50,404 nt of DNA from Methanobacterium sp. (lineage in GTDB: Archaea > Methanobacteriota > Methanobacteria > Methanobacteriales > Methanobacteriaceae): assembly GCA_020855015.1 (NCBI GenBank), contig JAHKLP010000047.1, forward strand, positions 1 to 50,404, in the 5' to 3' direction. The translations under genes were made by a program, and so were the position numbers. This document shows positions 8,331 to 15,434 of this stretch, piece by piece (position 1 is the stretch's first letter; each line of letters opens with the position of its first letter). The notes below the pieces were generated by a model. That model was not told where the DNA came from, ran no database searches, and saw only the letters and a program-made list of their open reading frames with translations.

Positions 8331-8603
8331 ATGAATAAAAACACGCCAGTGATAATGGGGCTTTTACTAATAATTGGTATAGCTGCCCTTGGTTACTTCG
8401 CTGATTTGGACAAGCAGGACAATGATTCTGCCAATAATTCGACAAATTATTCTCTTCTTAAATATCAAAATTTAACTAACAAAACAGCATCGGATACGGT
8501 TCAACCTTCAAAGTCATCGGATAAATCATCTAAAAACACAACAGAACAGAATAACACCAATATAACCAGTTCCAATAATAGGACTGCAAGTTCTACAGAA
8601 TAA
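8331..8603 (+). CDS. Small membrane-anchored or secreted Asn/Ser/Thr-rich protein
   Basis: A 90-residue protein with one N-terminal hydrophobic segment (about residues 6-23, Pro-Val-Ile-Met-Gly-Leu-Leu start) followed by a polar tail of about 65 residues made mostly of Asn, Ser, Thr and Lys. The tail holds about ten Asn-x-Ser/Thr sequons (for example Asn-Tyr-Ser, Asn-Leu-Thr, Asn-Ile-Thr, Asn-Arg-Thr), the acceptor motif of archaeal N-glycosylation. No catalytic motif or cysteine is present. It lies 48 bases after the radical SAM gene and precedes the Cys-rich peptide gene, so it may be part of the same transcript. Function unknown; a heavily glycosylated surface stalk is a reasonable guess. 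Confidence 0.65.
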   Translation: MNKNTPVIMGLLLIIGIAALGYFADLDKQDNDSANNSTNYSLLKYQNLTNKTASDTVQPSKSSDKSSKNTTEQNNTNITSSNNRTASSTE

Positions 8604-8664
8604 CTCTTAATAATCCGCTCACTAAGAATAAATAATGTCTAATCAATTTCAGGAGACCCAATAC

Positions 8665-8838
8665 ATGAATCTAGGAAAACTTAATGAAAAATGTCCTAAA
8701 TGCGGTTCTATGGACAAAACCCTTAAAAGGAAATTAGATAGTCAACATCGTGCTTTCGGTAAAACACAGTCTTTCACTTGCAGCAATTGCGGTTACGTCT
8801 TTAGATCCCCTGAAGATGAAAAAGAAGATACTGATTGA
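8665..8838 (+). CDS. Small Cys-rich peptide (zinc-ribbon-like), candidate radical SAM partner
   Basis: A 57-residue peptide with two CxxC knuckles: Cys-Pro-Lys-Cys near residue 10 and Cys-Ser-Asn-Cys-Gly-Tyr near residue 40. Between them is a basic stretch including Leu-Asp-Ser-Gln-His-Arg-Ala-Phe-Gly-Lys. I take the ATG at 8665 as start because AGGAGA lies eight bases before it; the in-frame ATG at 8635 has no ribosome binding site. It resembles a methanogen Cys-rich peptide family (TIGR04165, from memory) reported beside the Mhun_1560-type radical SAM gene. It may be a modified peptide or simply a zinc ribbon protein; the sequence alone does not decide. Confidence 0.72.
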   Translation: MNLGKLNEKCPKCGSMDKTLKRKLDSQHRAFGKTQSFTCSNCGYVFRSPEDEKEDTD

Positions 8839-8900
8839 TTGGCATTAAACTTCCCTAAACAGATCTAAAGGTTATAAAAATCAATTAAAGGGGTTTTAAA

Positions 8901-9215
8901 GTGGAAGTAGAGTTCAATTTGGAAAATCTGAAGAAATGTTTATGTGATTGCTGTCCTGTCCAGAACAAGACCAGATGCGTTTTAGATAAGATGAAAATAA
9001 TTCAGGAAATTTCACAGGATGATCTGGACTCTAGAATCATGATTGAAAAAGAAAGAGTGCCAGCAATCTACTGTGCAGGTGGTAAAGCTACCTTAAATAA
9101 TGTAGACTCAATACAGGAATGTCAATGTGATAAATGTAGGGTCTGGAAAGAGAAAAACTTATTCAGTGGCGAACCACCAGGTTATTTCTGTAGAGACGGG
9201 AAGTCAATGCAATAA
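8901..9215 (+). CDS. Cys-rich protein, DUF2769-like
   Basis: A 104-residue protein with ten cysteines in two similar modules. Module 1 is Cys13-Leu-Cys15-Asp-Cys17-Cys18-Pro with Cys26 and Tyr57-Cys58-x-Gly-Gly-Lys. Module 2 is Cys74-x-Cys76-x-x-Cys79 with Phe96-Cys97-x-Asp-Gly-Lys. The Cys-x-Cys-x-x-Cys plus a later aromatic-Cys-x-x-Gly-Lys pattern recalls DUF2769, a methanogen family of unknown role. Metal or Fe-S binding is likely. The same double module forms the N-terminus of the glutamate-synthase-like protein at 12741. Translation starts at GTG with AGGGG eight bases upstream. It lies 62 bases after the Cys-rich peptide gene. Confidence 0.7.
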   Translation: MEVEFNLENLKKCLCDCCPVQNKTRCVLDKMKIIQEISQDDLDSRIMIEKERVPAIYCAGGKATLNNVDSIQECQCDKCRVWKEKNLFSGEPPGYFCRDGKSMQ

Positions 9216-9444
9216 ATAAAATTTTTATTAAATGAAATCATGCTTTATATTAGTTTGATCCTAATTTTAGTTTAGATTAAAAAATAGATATGTATCCAAT
9301 TATTCACATGAATACTAAAAGTTTTTAAAAAGTAAAACTAATAGGTTAGAAAGCAAAAGTTTTGATAATAAGTTTGATTAAATAATAATTCCATCAGAAT
9401 GAAATTATTTAATTTTGAATGAATAGCAATAAGAGATTGATAAT

Positions 9445-9615
9445 ATGATAGTTAAGGAATGGTGTATGTACTGCGGAGAATGTGCAGGTGTATGTCCTCG
9501 TAACCTCATTGAAGTACGCGAAATAAGCTTAAATTTCAACAAAGAAGAATGTAAAGACTGTAGAATCTGCGTTAAGGCATGTCCAGTACAGGCCCTGGAA
9601 AAAGGGGATGATTAA
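9445..9615 (+). CDS. 2x[4Fe-4S] ferredoxin, 56 residues
   Basis: A short ferredoxin read directly from the sequence. Cluster motif 1 is Cys7-x-x-Cys10-x-x-Cys13-x3-Cys17-Pro; motif 2 is Cys36-x-x-Cys39-x-x-Cys42-x3-Cys46-Pro, with the usual symmetrical arrangement. It is 1 base upstream of the geranylgeranyl reductase start at 9617 and overlaps the alternative start at 9608, so the two are translationally coupled. It is the obvious electron donor for that reductase, which must reduce isoprenoid double bonds. A similar ferredoxin-reductase pair is, from memory, present in Methanothermobacter. The start ATG is the only one in frame before motif 1. Confidence 0.88.
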   Translation: MIVKEWCMYCGECAGVCPRNLIEVREISLNFNKEECKDCRICVKACPVQALEKGDD

Positions 9616-9616
9616 G

Positions 9617-10798
9617 ATGATCGAAACTGATATTCTGGTTATAGGTGCAGGTCCCGCCGGTTCAACAGCAGCGAAACATGCTGCTATGGCTGGTTCCAGT
9701 GTAATTCTAATGGATAAAAAATCTGAGATTGGATCTCCCAAAAGATGCGCTGAAGGTGTGTCCAAGGAAGGCCTTAAGAAGTTAGAGATTGAACCATCTG
9801 AACGTTGGGTGACCAAGGAACTCAGTGGAGTCCGTATGGTGTCTCCAAATGGAACTGCAGTGAACCTTACCGAGGATAAAGTGAAACTCCCTGAAGCAGG
9901 CTATATCCTCGAACGTAAAGTCTTTGACAAATACATGGCCATGGATGCCGGCCGTGCTGGAGCCAAAATCATGATCAAAACCCTGGCAACAGGCATGAAA
10001 AGGGAAGATGATCAGATGGTGGTTACTGCTGAAAGAATGGGTGAAGAGTTTCAGATCAAGGCCAAAATTGTCATAGCCGCTGATGGTCCTGAATCCAGGG
10101 TTGGCAGATGGGCTGGGCTACGGACTTCTCTTAAACCTAAAGATATGGAATCTTGTGCCCAGTTTGAAATGGCTGGAGTCGAGATGGAAGAACCCGACTG
10201 CATAGAATTCCACTTTGGTAGTGTGTCTCCTGGGGGTTATGCCTGGATATTCCCTAAAGGAGACGACATAGCTAACGTTGGTCTGGGAGTTTTGACCACT
10301 ATGACTGATAAAAGTGCATATGAACACCTTTTAGAGTTTGTAGAGAACAATCCTGCCACCAAAAATGCCCAGGCAGTTGAACTTAACATTGGCGGAGATC
10401 CTGTTGGTGGATTACTCAAGAAAAAGGTTACTGATAATGTTCTGGTCACTGGAGACGCTGCGAGTATGGTAAATCCATTGACTGGTGGAGGTATTATTAG
10501 TGGTATGTTGGGAGGTCGCATAGCCGGCCAAGTAGCTGCACAAGCTGTGATGGAAGGAGATTACTCTGAGAAAGGTCTTGGAATATACGAAGAACTTTGT
10601 GAACGAGAATTGGGCAAATCATTCGAAAAATACTTGAAGGCCAAGGATTATCTTTTAAGTCTTTCTGACGAGGAATTGGACCAGATTGCAGAAGTATTCA
10701 AAGACAGTGACTTTGAAACCATCAACACTGCAGAAATGGTTAGAAAGTTGGTTAAAATATCACCAAAAGCTCTTTTAAAGTTGGGTAAGTTGTTCTAA
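9617..10798 (+). CDS. Geranylgeranyl reductase family protein (digeranylgeranylglycerophospholipid reductase)
   Basis: A 393-residue flavoprotein. The N-terminus has the FAD-binding Gly-x-Gly-x-x-Gly (Gly10, Gly12, Gly15), an Arg-Cys-Ala-Glu-Gly segment near residue 40, the family motif Pro-Gly-Gly-Tyr-Ala-Trp-Ile-Phe-Pro (about 205-213) and the second FAD motif Gly-Asp-Ala-Ala-x-Met-Val-Asn-Pro with a Thr-Gly-Gly-Gly (about 279-293). It saturates the double bonds of archaeal membrane-lipid chains, using reduced FAD. The ATG at 9617 is preceded at four bases by GGGGATGAT, the spacing common in this genome; an in-frame ATG at 9608 overlaps the ferredoxin stop and is the alternative. Confidence 0.9.
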   Translation: MIETDILVIGAGPAGSTAAKHAAMAGSSVILMDKKSEIGSPKRCAEGVSKEGLKKLEIEPSERWVTKELSGVRMVSPNGTAVNLTEDKVKLPEAGYILERKVFDKYMAMDAGRAGAKIMIKTLATGMKREDDQMVVTAERMGEEFQIKAKIVIAADGPESRVGRWAGLRTSLKPKDMESCAQFEMAGVEMEEPDCIEFHFGSVSPGGYAWIFPKGDDIANVGLGVLTTMTDKSAYEHLLEFVENNPATKNAQAVELNIGGDPVGGLLKKKVTDNVLVTGDAASMVNPLTGGGIISGMLGGRIAGQVAAQAVMEGDYSEKGLGIYEELCERELGKSFEKYLKAKDYLLSLSDEELDQIAEVFKDSDFETINTAEMVRKLVKISPKALLKLGKLF

Positions 10799-10803
10799 GA
10801 GTT

Positions 10804-10856
10804 ATTCTTTTTTTACTCTTTCTTATTCTAAAAAAATATTCTTTTTTAACCTTTTT
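10804..10856. terminator. T-rich and A-rich terminator region between convergent genes
   Basis: Between the reductase stop and the end of the minus-strand UbiA gene lie several T-runs (T7 near 10808, T6 near 10842) and an A7 run that is a T-run on the other strand. Termination of both converging genes here is likely. Confidence 0.45.
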
Positions 10857-10902
10857 ACATTCTTTAAACCATTATTCCAGCTATAATTAACTTTTTTTTA
10901 GC

Positions 10903-11700
10903 TTAAAATACTATTATCAGAATACAAAGTAGGAAAAATACCATTGCCACTTGATGATATAGAATATCTGCCAGCCGAAACATATCATCCTTTTTTGTGA
11001 ATAGAGAAAGATACAATGGGATTGCTGCCAGGAATGATGGCAAAATCGCCACTGCGAACTGTATAATGTTCATATCTCCTGCTAAAAGTGCGTATAAAAT
11101 GACTAATCCCCCAATTATGCCAACCAAACTGGCTGGTTTCGGTTTTGATTTATACATAAGGTAGGTTCCCATTCCTGCCAGGTACATAAATATATACACG
11201 CTTAATGGCACCAGGAAAACATTCCCCAGAAGCACAGCACATGATGCCAAACGTAGCACAGAATTGGTTGCTGTGCTAAAAAATGGGGCTAAGACGGTTT
11301 CTTTGAGTCGAATAGGTGGGAGGGTGTATATAAATTGATTGAGGAGCATTAGGGATAGTATTAATGTAAAAGCTGGGGGTAAGATTGAAAAAGATATTAT
11401 GAAAACTGCTGATACCAATATGGTAAAGAAAAGTAGTATAAATTTCTGGTCTACACTGTTCTGGATAAATGCACGGTTTTGTTTGTTGCGATCCCTGCCA
11501 TCCACATCTAGATCAGTCAGGTCGTTAAGGGTGTACAGGGCCCCCCATAAAACTGTGACCAGAATTAGGCCCAGGATTATTTCAAATGGATTATTAATTG
11601 GCTTTGCATAAAAATAGGCATATGTAAGTGCCAATAGGTACATGTTAGCATTTTTTGAAGCCCAGCTCAGACGAGTGGACTTGATTAAGGTTTTTATCAT
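10903..11700 (-). CDS. UbiA family prenyltransferase
   Basis: A 265-residue membrane protein with about seven to eight helices. The first Asp-rich motif is Asn59-Asp60-x-x-Asp63-x-x-x-Asp67, on the loop after helix 2, followed by Arg-Asp-Arg-Asn-Lys. The second region reads Tyr-Thr-Leu-Pro-Pro-Ile-Arg-Leu-Lys (about residue 140), where UbiA enzymes usually have a Tyr-Ser-x-x-P-x-R-x-K element. UbiA enzymes join a prenyl diphosphate to an acceptor. In archaea these include digeranylgeranylglyceryl phosphate synthase and decaprenyl-type transferases; the acceptor here is not clear. The neighbour geranylgeranyl reductase, on the opposite strand, also serves isoprenoid lipids. Confidence 0.85.
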   Translation of the reverse strand: MIKTLIKSTRLSWASKNANMYLLALTYAYFYAKPINNPFEIILGLILVTVLWGALYTLNDLTDLDVDGRDRNKQNRAFIQNSVDQKFILLFFTILVSAVFIISFSILPPAFTLILSLMLLNQFIYTLPPIRLKETVLAPFFSTATNSVLRLASCAVLLGNVFLVPLSVYIFMYLAGMGTYLMYKSKPKPASLVGIIGGLVILYALLAGDMNIIQFAVAILPSFLAAIPLYLSLFTKKDDMFRLADILYHQVAMVFFLLCILIIVF

Positions 11701-11776
11701 GATTAATCACTTAAATACGGAACTGTAATTATTTTAAAACACATTTCATTTCTTAGATTAATATTTCTGCATTAGA

Positions 11777-12535
11777 TTATAACCCTGTTTTAATGGCGTG
11801 ACATATAAAACGAGGTTTCCTGCCATATTTGTTTATATATTTCAATATGTCATCAGTGTCTGCATCATTTAAATGGCTTTTAACTATATTTATGGTTTCC
11901 TCTTCAGAATATGATATCTTAACCATTTCAAAGGGCAAACACATCAATGCTACTGCCAGTGATGATAATGGACCGATATCAGTGAAAATATCCCTTTTCT
12001 CACCCTTAACACGTATCCTCCAGGCAGTCTGCAGGATCATGTTTATATTCCCAAACTCCTCTCTGTGCTTCAAATATTCATATATGCAGATTGGATAAAA
12101 ACCTAAAGATTCAAATCCCTTATAATCAGTCCACTGGCTGAAACCAGATTTATCTGGATATATTAAATGAGAATCATGGAACTGGTCTGCGAATAGAACG
12201 GCATCATATTTTCGGAGATGTTCCAGGATTTTTTCCGAAGAATTAATTCCCAGATCTTCTCTAATGGATTCTAACATTAACTGGAAAACATTTCTTGAAT
12301 CCAGATTAGTGGAGGGTAATGCTATTTTCACCTCATAAATATTTAAATTCAGTTGACGGATGGCTTGGTATATATTAGTAGATTTTCCAGTTCCTGGAGC
12401 TCCGATTACATGGATAATTTGCCCTTTACTCTTAGGAAGTTTCTGGAAGGATTCTAGAAGATGAGTGAATGAATTTGTAGCCACAAAATAATCTAGATCA
12501 CCCTGATGATTTATCTTAAAATGCTCCATGAACAT
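11777..12535 (-). CDS. P-loop NTPase of unknown function
   Basis: A 252-residue protein with a clear Walker A motif, Gly45-Ala-Pro-Gly-Thr-Gly-Lys51-Ser-Thr, and a strand ending in an acidic residue that could be Walker B (Ala-Val-Leu-Phe-Ala-Asp-Gln-Phe-His-Asp, about residues 112-121). The rest has several Trp and Tyr residues and no AAA+ second-region-of-homology or other named motif. I do not recognise the family. A TATA-like TTATATAC lies about 25 bases before the ATG and no ribosome binding site is present, so the transcript is probably leaderless. It ends 76 bases from the start of the UbiA gene on the same strand. Confidence 0.65.
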   Translation of the reverse strand: MFMEHFKINHQGDLDYFVATNSFTHLLESFQKLPKSKGQIIHVIGAPGTGKSTNIYQAIRQLNLNIYEVKIALPSTNLDSRNVFQLMLESIREDLGINSSEKILEHLRKYDAVLFADQFHDSHLIYPDKSGFSQWTDYKGFESLGFYPICIYEYLKHREEFGNINMILQTAWRIRVKGEKRDIFTDIGPLSSLAVALMCLPFEMVKISYSEEETINIVKSHLNDADTDDILKYINKYGRKPRFICHAIKTGL

Positions 12536-12740
12536 TATATTGCACTTTAAGAGTATATAATGAGAATATTATTGTTAACTAAAATAGAGGTTGAAGTTAA
12601 TATTGCTGGAACATTCAAGGAAAGATTAACATAAAATAACAATTATAATCTAAAATAGGAGAACAATACATTAGATGAAAGCAAGAATTGAAGAGTTAAA
12701 AAATAAGGTGAAAATGTAAATTTGAGGTGGAGGCTATGAA

Positions 12741-14237
12741 ATGAATCCTGATTCAACACATAAAACTGGGATTGAAAACACATCAGAAAATAGAGAAAAA
12801 TGCCTCTGCACTTACTGTCCAAGTCATTCCTCCGATTGCGAGGATGAAGTTCTTTACTGCAGTATTGGGGCCAGTAAATGTGAAATCCCTATTAATGGTT
12901 GTATTTGCAACAGTTGTCCCCTCTATTTTGAGTACCATCTACAGAATACCTATTATTGCTGCCTGGAAGAAGTAGGCAAAAGCAATACATTAATGCGTAG
13001 AAGATATGATGAAGAAGACTCTGATTTTTATGAAAAAATAGTTGAAATAAAGGATAAAAGTGCTGGGAAAAGTGTAATTACCTCCATGGGTTCCCTGAAG
13101 GAGATGCCCTACAAACTGGATGATCTTCATTTTCTACCAGCACAAATTGAACGAATACCTCTAAACAAGGAAGAAGATGTTAATACCTCCATAATTATCG
13201 GTCCTGATTCAAAAAAACCATTGAAAGTTTCCTCACCCATACTGATCTCAGGTATGAGTTTTGGAGCGGTTTCCAGGAATGTGCGCCTGGTTATATCCCA
13301 AACAGCATCCCAATTGAAGATTGGATTTAACAGTGGAGAAGGTGGTGTTCTTCAAGAGGAGAGGAAAACTTTCCCTGAATTGATGGTAGTGCAGTATTCA
13401 ACAGGACGTTTTGGTTTAGATGAAGAACTACTCAAATCTGCTGGTGCCGTGGAGATAAGGTTTGGTCAGGGGGCTTATCCAGGTAAAGGAAGTTATCTGC
13501 CTGCTGAAAAAATCACCGGGGAAGTGGCAGAAATTCGTGGCCTTGAAAAGGGCAAACCAGCATATTCCCCCGCACATCACCCCGACATCACCAGCCCTAA
13601 ACAATTGGAAGAAAAAATAAACTGGCTAAGGGAACTTGGTGAGGGAATTCCTATAGGGGCAAAGATTGGTTGTGGTAATGTAGAAGAGGATGTTAAAATC
13701 CTTATTAAGGCAGGAGTTGATTTTATTGCCCTTGACGGTTTTGGTGGAGGTACCGGGGCCACTGATGCATATGTGAAGGACAATATGGGAATTCCTATCC
13801 TGGCTGCCCTGCCCCGTGCCCATGAAAAACTGGAAAAAATGAAAGTTCGTGGGAAGATAAGTCTTATTGCAGGAGGAGGTTTAATGAACTCTGCGGACTT
13901 TGCCAAATGTCTCGCTTTAGGTGCAGATGCAGTTTATATTGGAACAGCAGCACTAATAGCTATGAACTGTCAACAGTACCGTGTTTGTCACACAGGACTG
14001 TGCCCAACTGGAATAACAACCCAGAACCCCCAACTGATTGAGCAGTTAAAAGTTGAAGATGGCATAAAAAATCTTTCAAATTTCATAGATATTTCCACCG
14101 AAGAGATCGCTACCATTACCCGCATGGTGGGTAAGGATGATGTTAAACTTCTGGATAAAGACGATTTGGTAAGTTTAAACCGGGAAACAGCAATGATAAC
14201 TCATGTGAAATGGTTAAATGGTCATTATCAGAAATAG
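12741..14237 (+). CDS. Glutamate synthase-like FMN protein with Cys-rich N-terminal domain
   Basis: A 498-residue protein. Residues 1-75 hold 12 cysteines in two Cys-x-Cys-x-x-Cys-Pro modules (Cys21/23/26 and Cys54/56/59, each followed by a Tyr-Cys). From about residue 110 on it is the FMN-binding barrel of glutamate synthase: Gly-Glu-Gly-Gly-Val, Gly-Phe-Gly-Gly-Gly-Thr-Gly-Ala-Thr and Cys-His-x-x-x-Cys-Pro-x-Gly, the 3Fe-4S cluster loop of GltB. Archaeal GltB-like proteins usually carry an N-terminal ferredoxin domain; here a DUF2769-like Cys module takes that place. No glutaminase domain is present, so it makes glutamate only with partner subunits, or acts on another substrate. GGTGGAGG precedes the ATG by seven bases. 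Confidence 0.85.
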   Translation: MNPDSTHKTGIENTSENREKCLCTYCPSHSSDCEDEVLYCSIGASKCEIPINGCICNSCPLYFEYHLQNTYYCCLEEVGKSNTLMRRRYDEEDSDFYEKIVEIKDKSAGKSVITSMGSLKEMPYKLDDLHFLPAQIERIPLNKEEDVNTSIIIGPDSKKPLKVSSPILISGMSFGAVSRNVRLVISQTASQLKIGFNSGEGGVLQEERKTFPELMVVQYSTGRFGLDEELLKSAGAVEIRFGQGAYPGKGSYLPAEKITGEVAEIRGLEKGKPAYSPAHHPDITSPKQLEEKINWLRELGEGIPIGAKIGCGNVEEDVKILIKAGVDFIALDGFGGGTGATDAYVKDNMGIPILAALPRAHEKLEKMKVRGKISLIAGGGLMNSADFAKCLALGADAVYIGTAALIAMNCQQYRVCHTGLCPTGITTQNPQLIEQLKVEDGIKNLSNFIDISTEEIATITRMVGKDDVKLLDKDDLVSLNRETAMITHVKWLNGHYQK

Positions 14238-14332
14238 ATTATTCCTGTAAAAGAATTTAAATTTATTAATGAAGCTATTATCTATAATTTTACTATATCC
14301 AGTAAAAAATTGAAGATAATAATTAAATCAGG

Positions 14333-14340
14333 TATATAAA
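14333..14340 (+). promoter_or_regulatory. TATA box before the first sensor kinase
   Basis: TATATAAA lies 30 bases before the TTG start at 14370, which would put the transcript start very close to the ribosome binding site. The promoter would drive the kinase and the overlapping downstream gene. Confidence 0.4.
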
Positions 14341-14369
14341 AATAAATTATTATATATTTGGGTGGTCAT

Positions 14370-15434
14370 TTGGACAAAGAAGAAACTGAAGTGCTTTCAG
14401 AATGTGAAGACATCAAAGAAGCTCTTTTACTGGCTAATAATGAATGGAATAGAACGTTCAATGCTATTCCTGATCTGATAACCATCATGGACACCGAACA
14501 CCGGGTGGTGAAAGTTAACAAGGCAATGTCAGATAGTATGGGAGTTTCACCTGAAGAAGCCATTAACAAACACTGCTACGAAATGGTTCACGGAACCAGA
14601 TGCCCCATTGACTCTTGCCCACATTCTTTGCTTCTTGTTGACGGGGCTCAGCATCAGGCTGAGATCCAGGAGGATAATCTTGGAGGTTTTTTCATGGTGA
14701 CCGTGACCCCCATAGAAGATGATGAAGGAAATATATTGGGCAGTGTGCATGTTGCCAGGGATATCACCAAACGTATTGAGATGGAAAACGACCTCAAGAA
14801 AGCACTGCAAGATAAGGATGTGCTTATGAAAGAGATTCATCATCGAGTGAAAAACAATCTCGCAGTTATGTCCAGTCTCCTGAACCTGCAATCTCGTTAC
14901 ATTGATGATGAGGCTGCCAGGAATATATTTAAGGACAGTCAGAGTCGGGCCAAGACAATGGCACTTATACATGAAAAACTGTACAGATCTGGAGATCTTA
15001 AAAGGATTGATATGAAGGAATATATTAAAGATTTGTCCCGAGATCTTTTCTATGTTCATCTATCTAACCATAAGGATGTAGATCTGGTGCTGGATGTTGA
15101 GAACATAATGTTAGATGTTGATACTGCAATTCCCCTAGGCCTTATTATCAATGAATTACTAACCAACTCTATGAAACATGCATTTTCAGATAGCCAAAAA
15201 GGTATAATAAATGTGAATTTCACCAAAGTAAAAGATGATGAATTGCTACTTGAAGTGAAAGACAACGGCAGAGGATTGCCCTCAGATTTCAAAGTTGAAG
15301 ATAGTGATTCATTAGGCTTGCGATTAATATACAGCCTGACTGATCAAATATGTGGTGAGATAGAGGTTGATGGCAGCCAGGGAGCTTGTTTTAGTATTAA
15401 ATTTCATGAAAGAAAACTGGGAAGTAATAAATGA
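14370..15434 (+). CDS. PAS-domain sensor histidine kinase (HisKA_2 type)
   Basis: A soluble kinase of 354 residues without a membrane segment. Residues about 15-125 are a PAS domain with the pattern Asn-Ala-Ile-Pro-Asp-Leu-Ile and a Cys-rich loop (His-Gly-Thr-Arg-Cys-Pro-x3-Cys-Pro-His) that may bind a ligand or sense redox state. Next comes the HisKA_2 phosphoacceptor (Glu-Ile-His-His-Arg-Val-Lys-Asn-Asn), then the HATPase domain with an Asn-Glu-Leu-Leu-Thr-Asn N-box and Asp-Asn-Gly-Arg-Gly-Leu G1 box. The TTG at 14370 follows GGGTGG; an upstream in-frame TTG (14358) lacks a site. Its stop overlaps the next start (ATGA). No response regulator is adjacent. Confidence 0.88.
   Translation: MDKEETEVLSECEDIKEALLLANNEWNRTFNAIPDLITIMDTEHRVVKVNKAMSDSMGVSPEEAINKHCYEMVHGTRCPIDSCPHSLLLVDGAQHQAEIQEDNLGGFFMVTVTPIEDDEGNILGSVHVARDITKRIEMENDLKKALQDKDVLMKEIHHRVKNNLAVMSSLLNLQSRYIDDEAARNIFKDSQSRAKTMALIHEKLYRSGDLKRIDMKEYIKDLSRDLFYVHLSNHKDVDLVLDVENIMLDVDTAIPLGLIINELLTNSMKHAFSDSQKGIINVNFTKVKDDELLLEVKDNGRGLPSDFKVEDSDSLGLRLIYSLTDQICGEIEVDGSQGACFSIKFHERKLGSNK

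Noticed and set aside
12675..12719. A 14-codon plus-strand ORF (Met-Lys-Ala-Arg-Ile-Glu-Glu) just before the glutamate-synthase-like gene, as a possible leader peptide
   Set aside because: GGAG is more than ten bases away, the ORF is short enough to arise by chance in AT-rich DNA, and no attenuator hairpin follows it.
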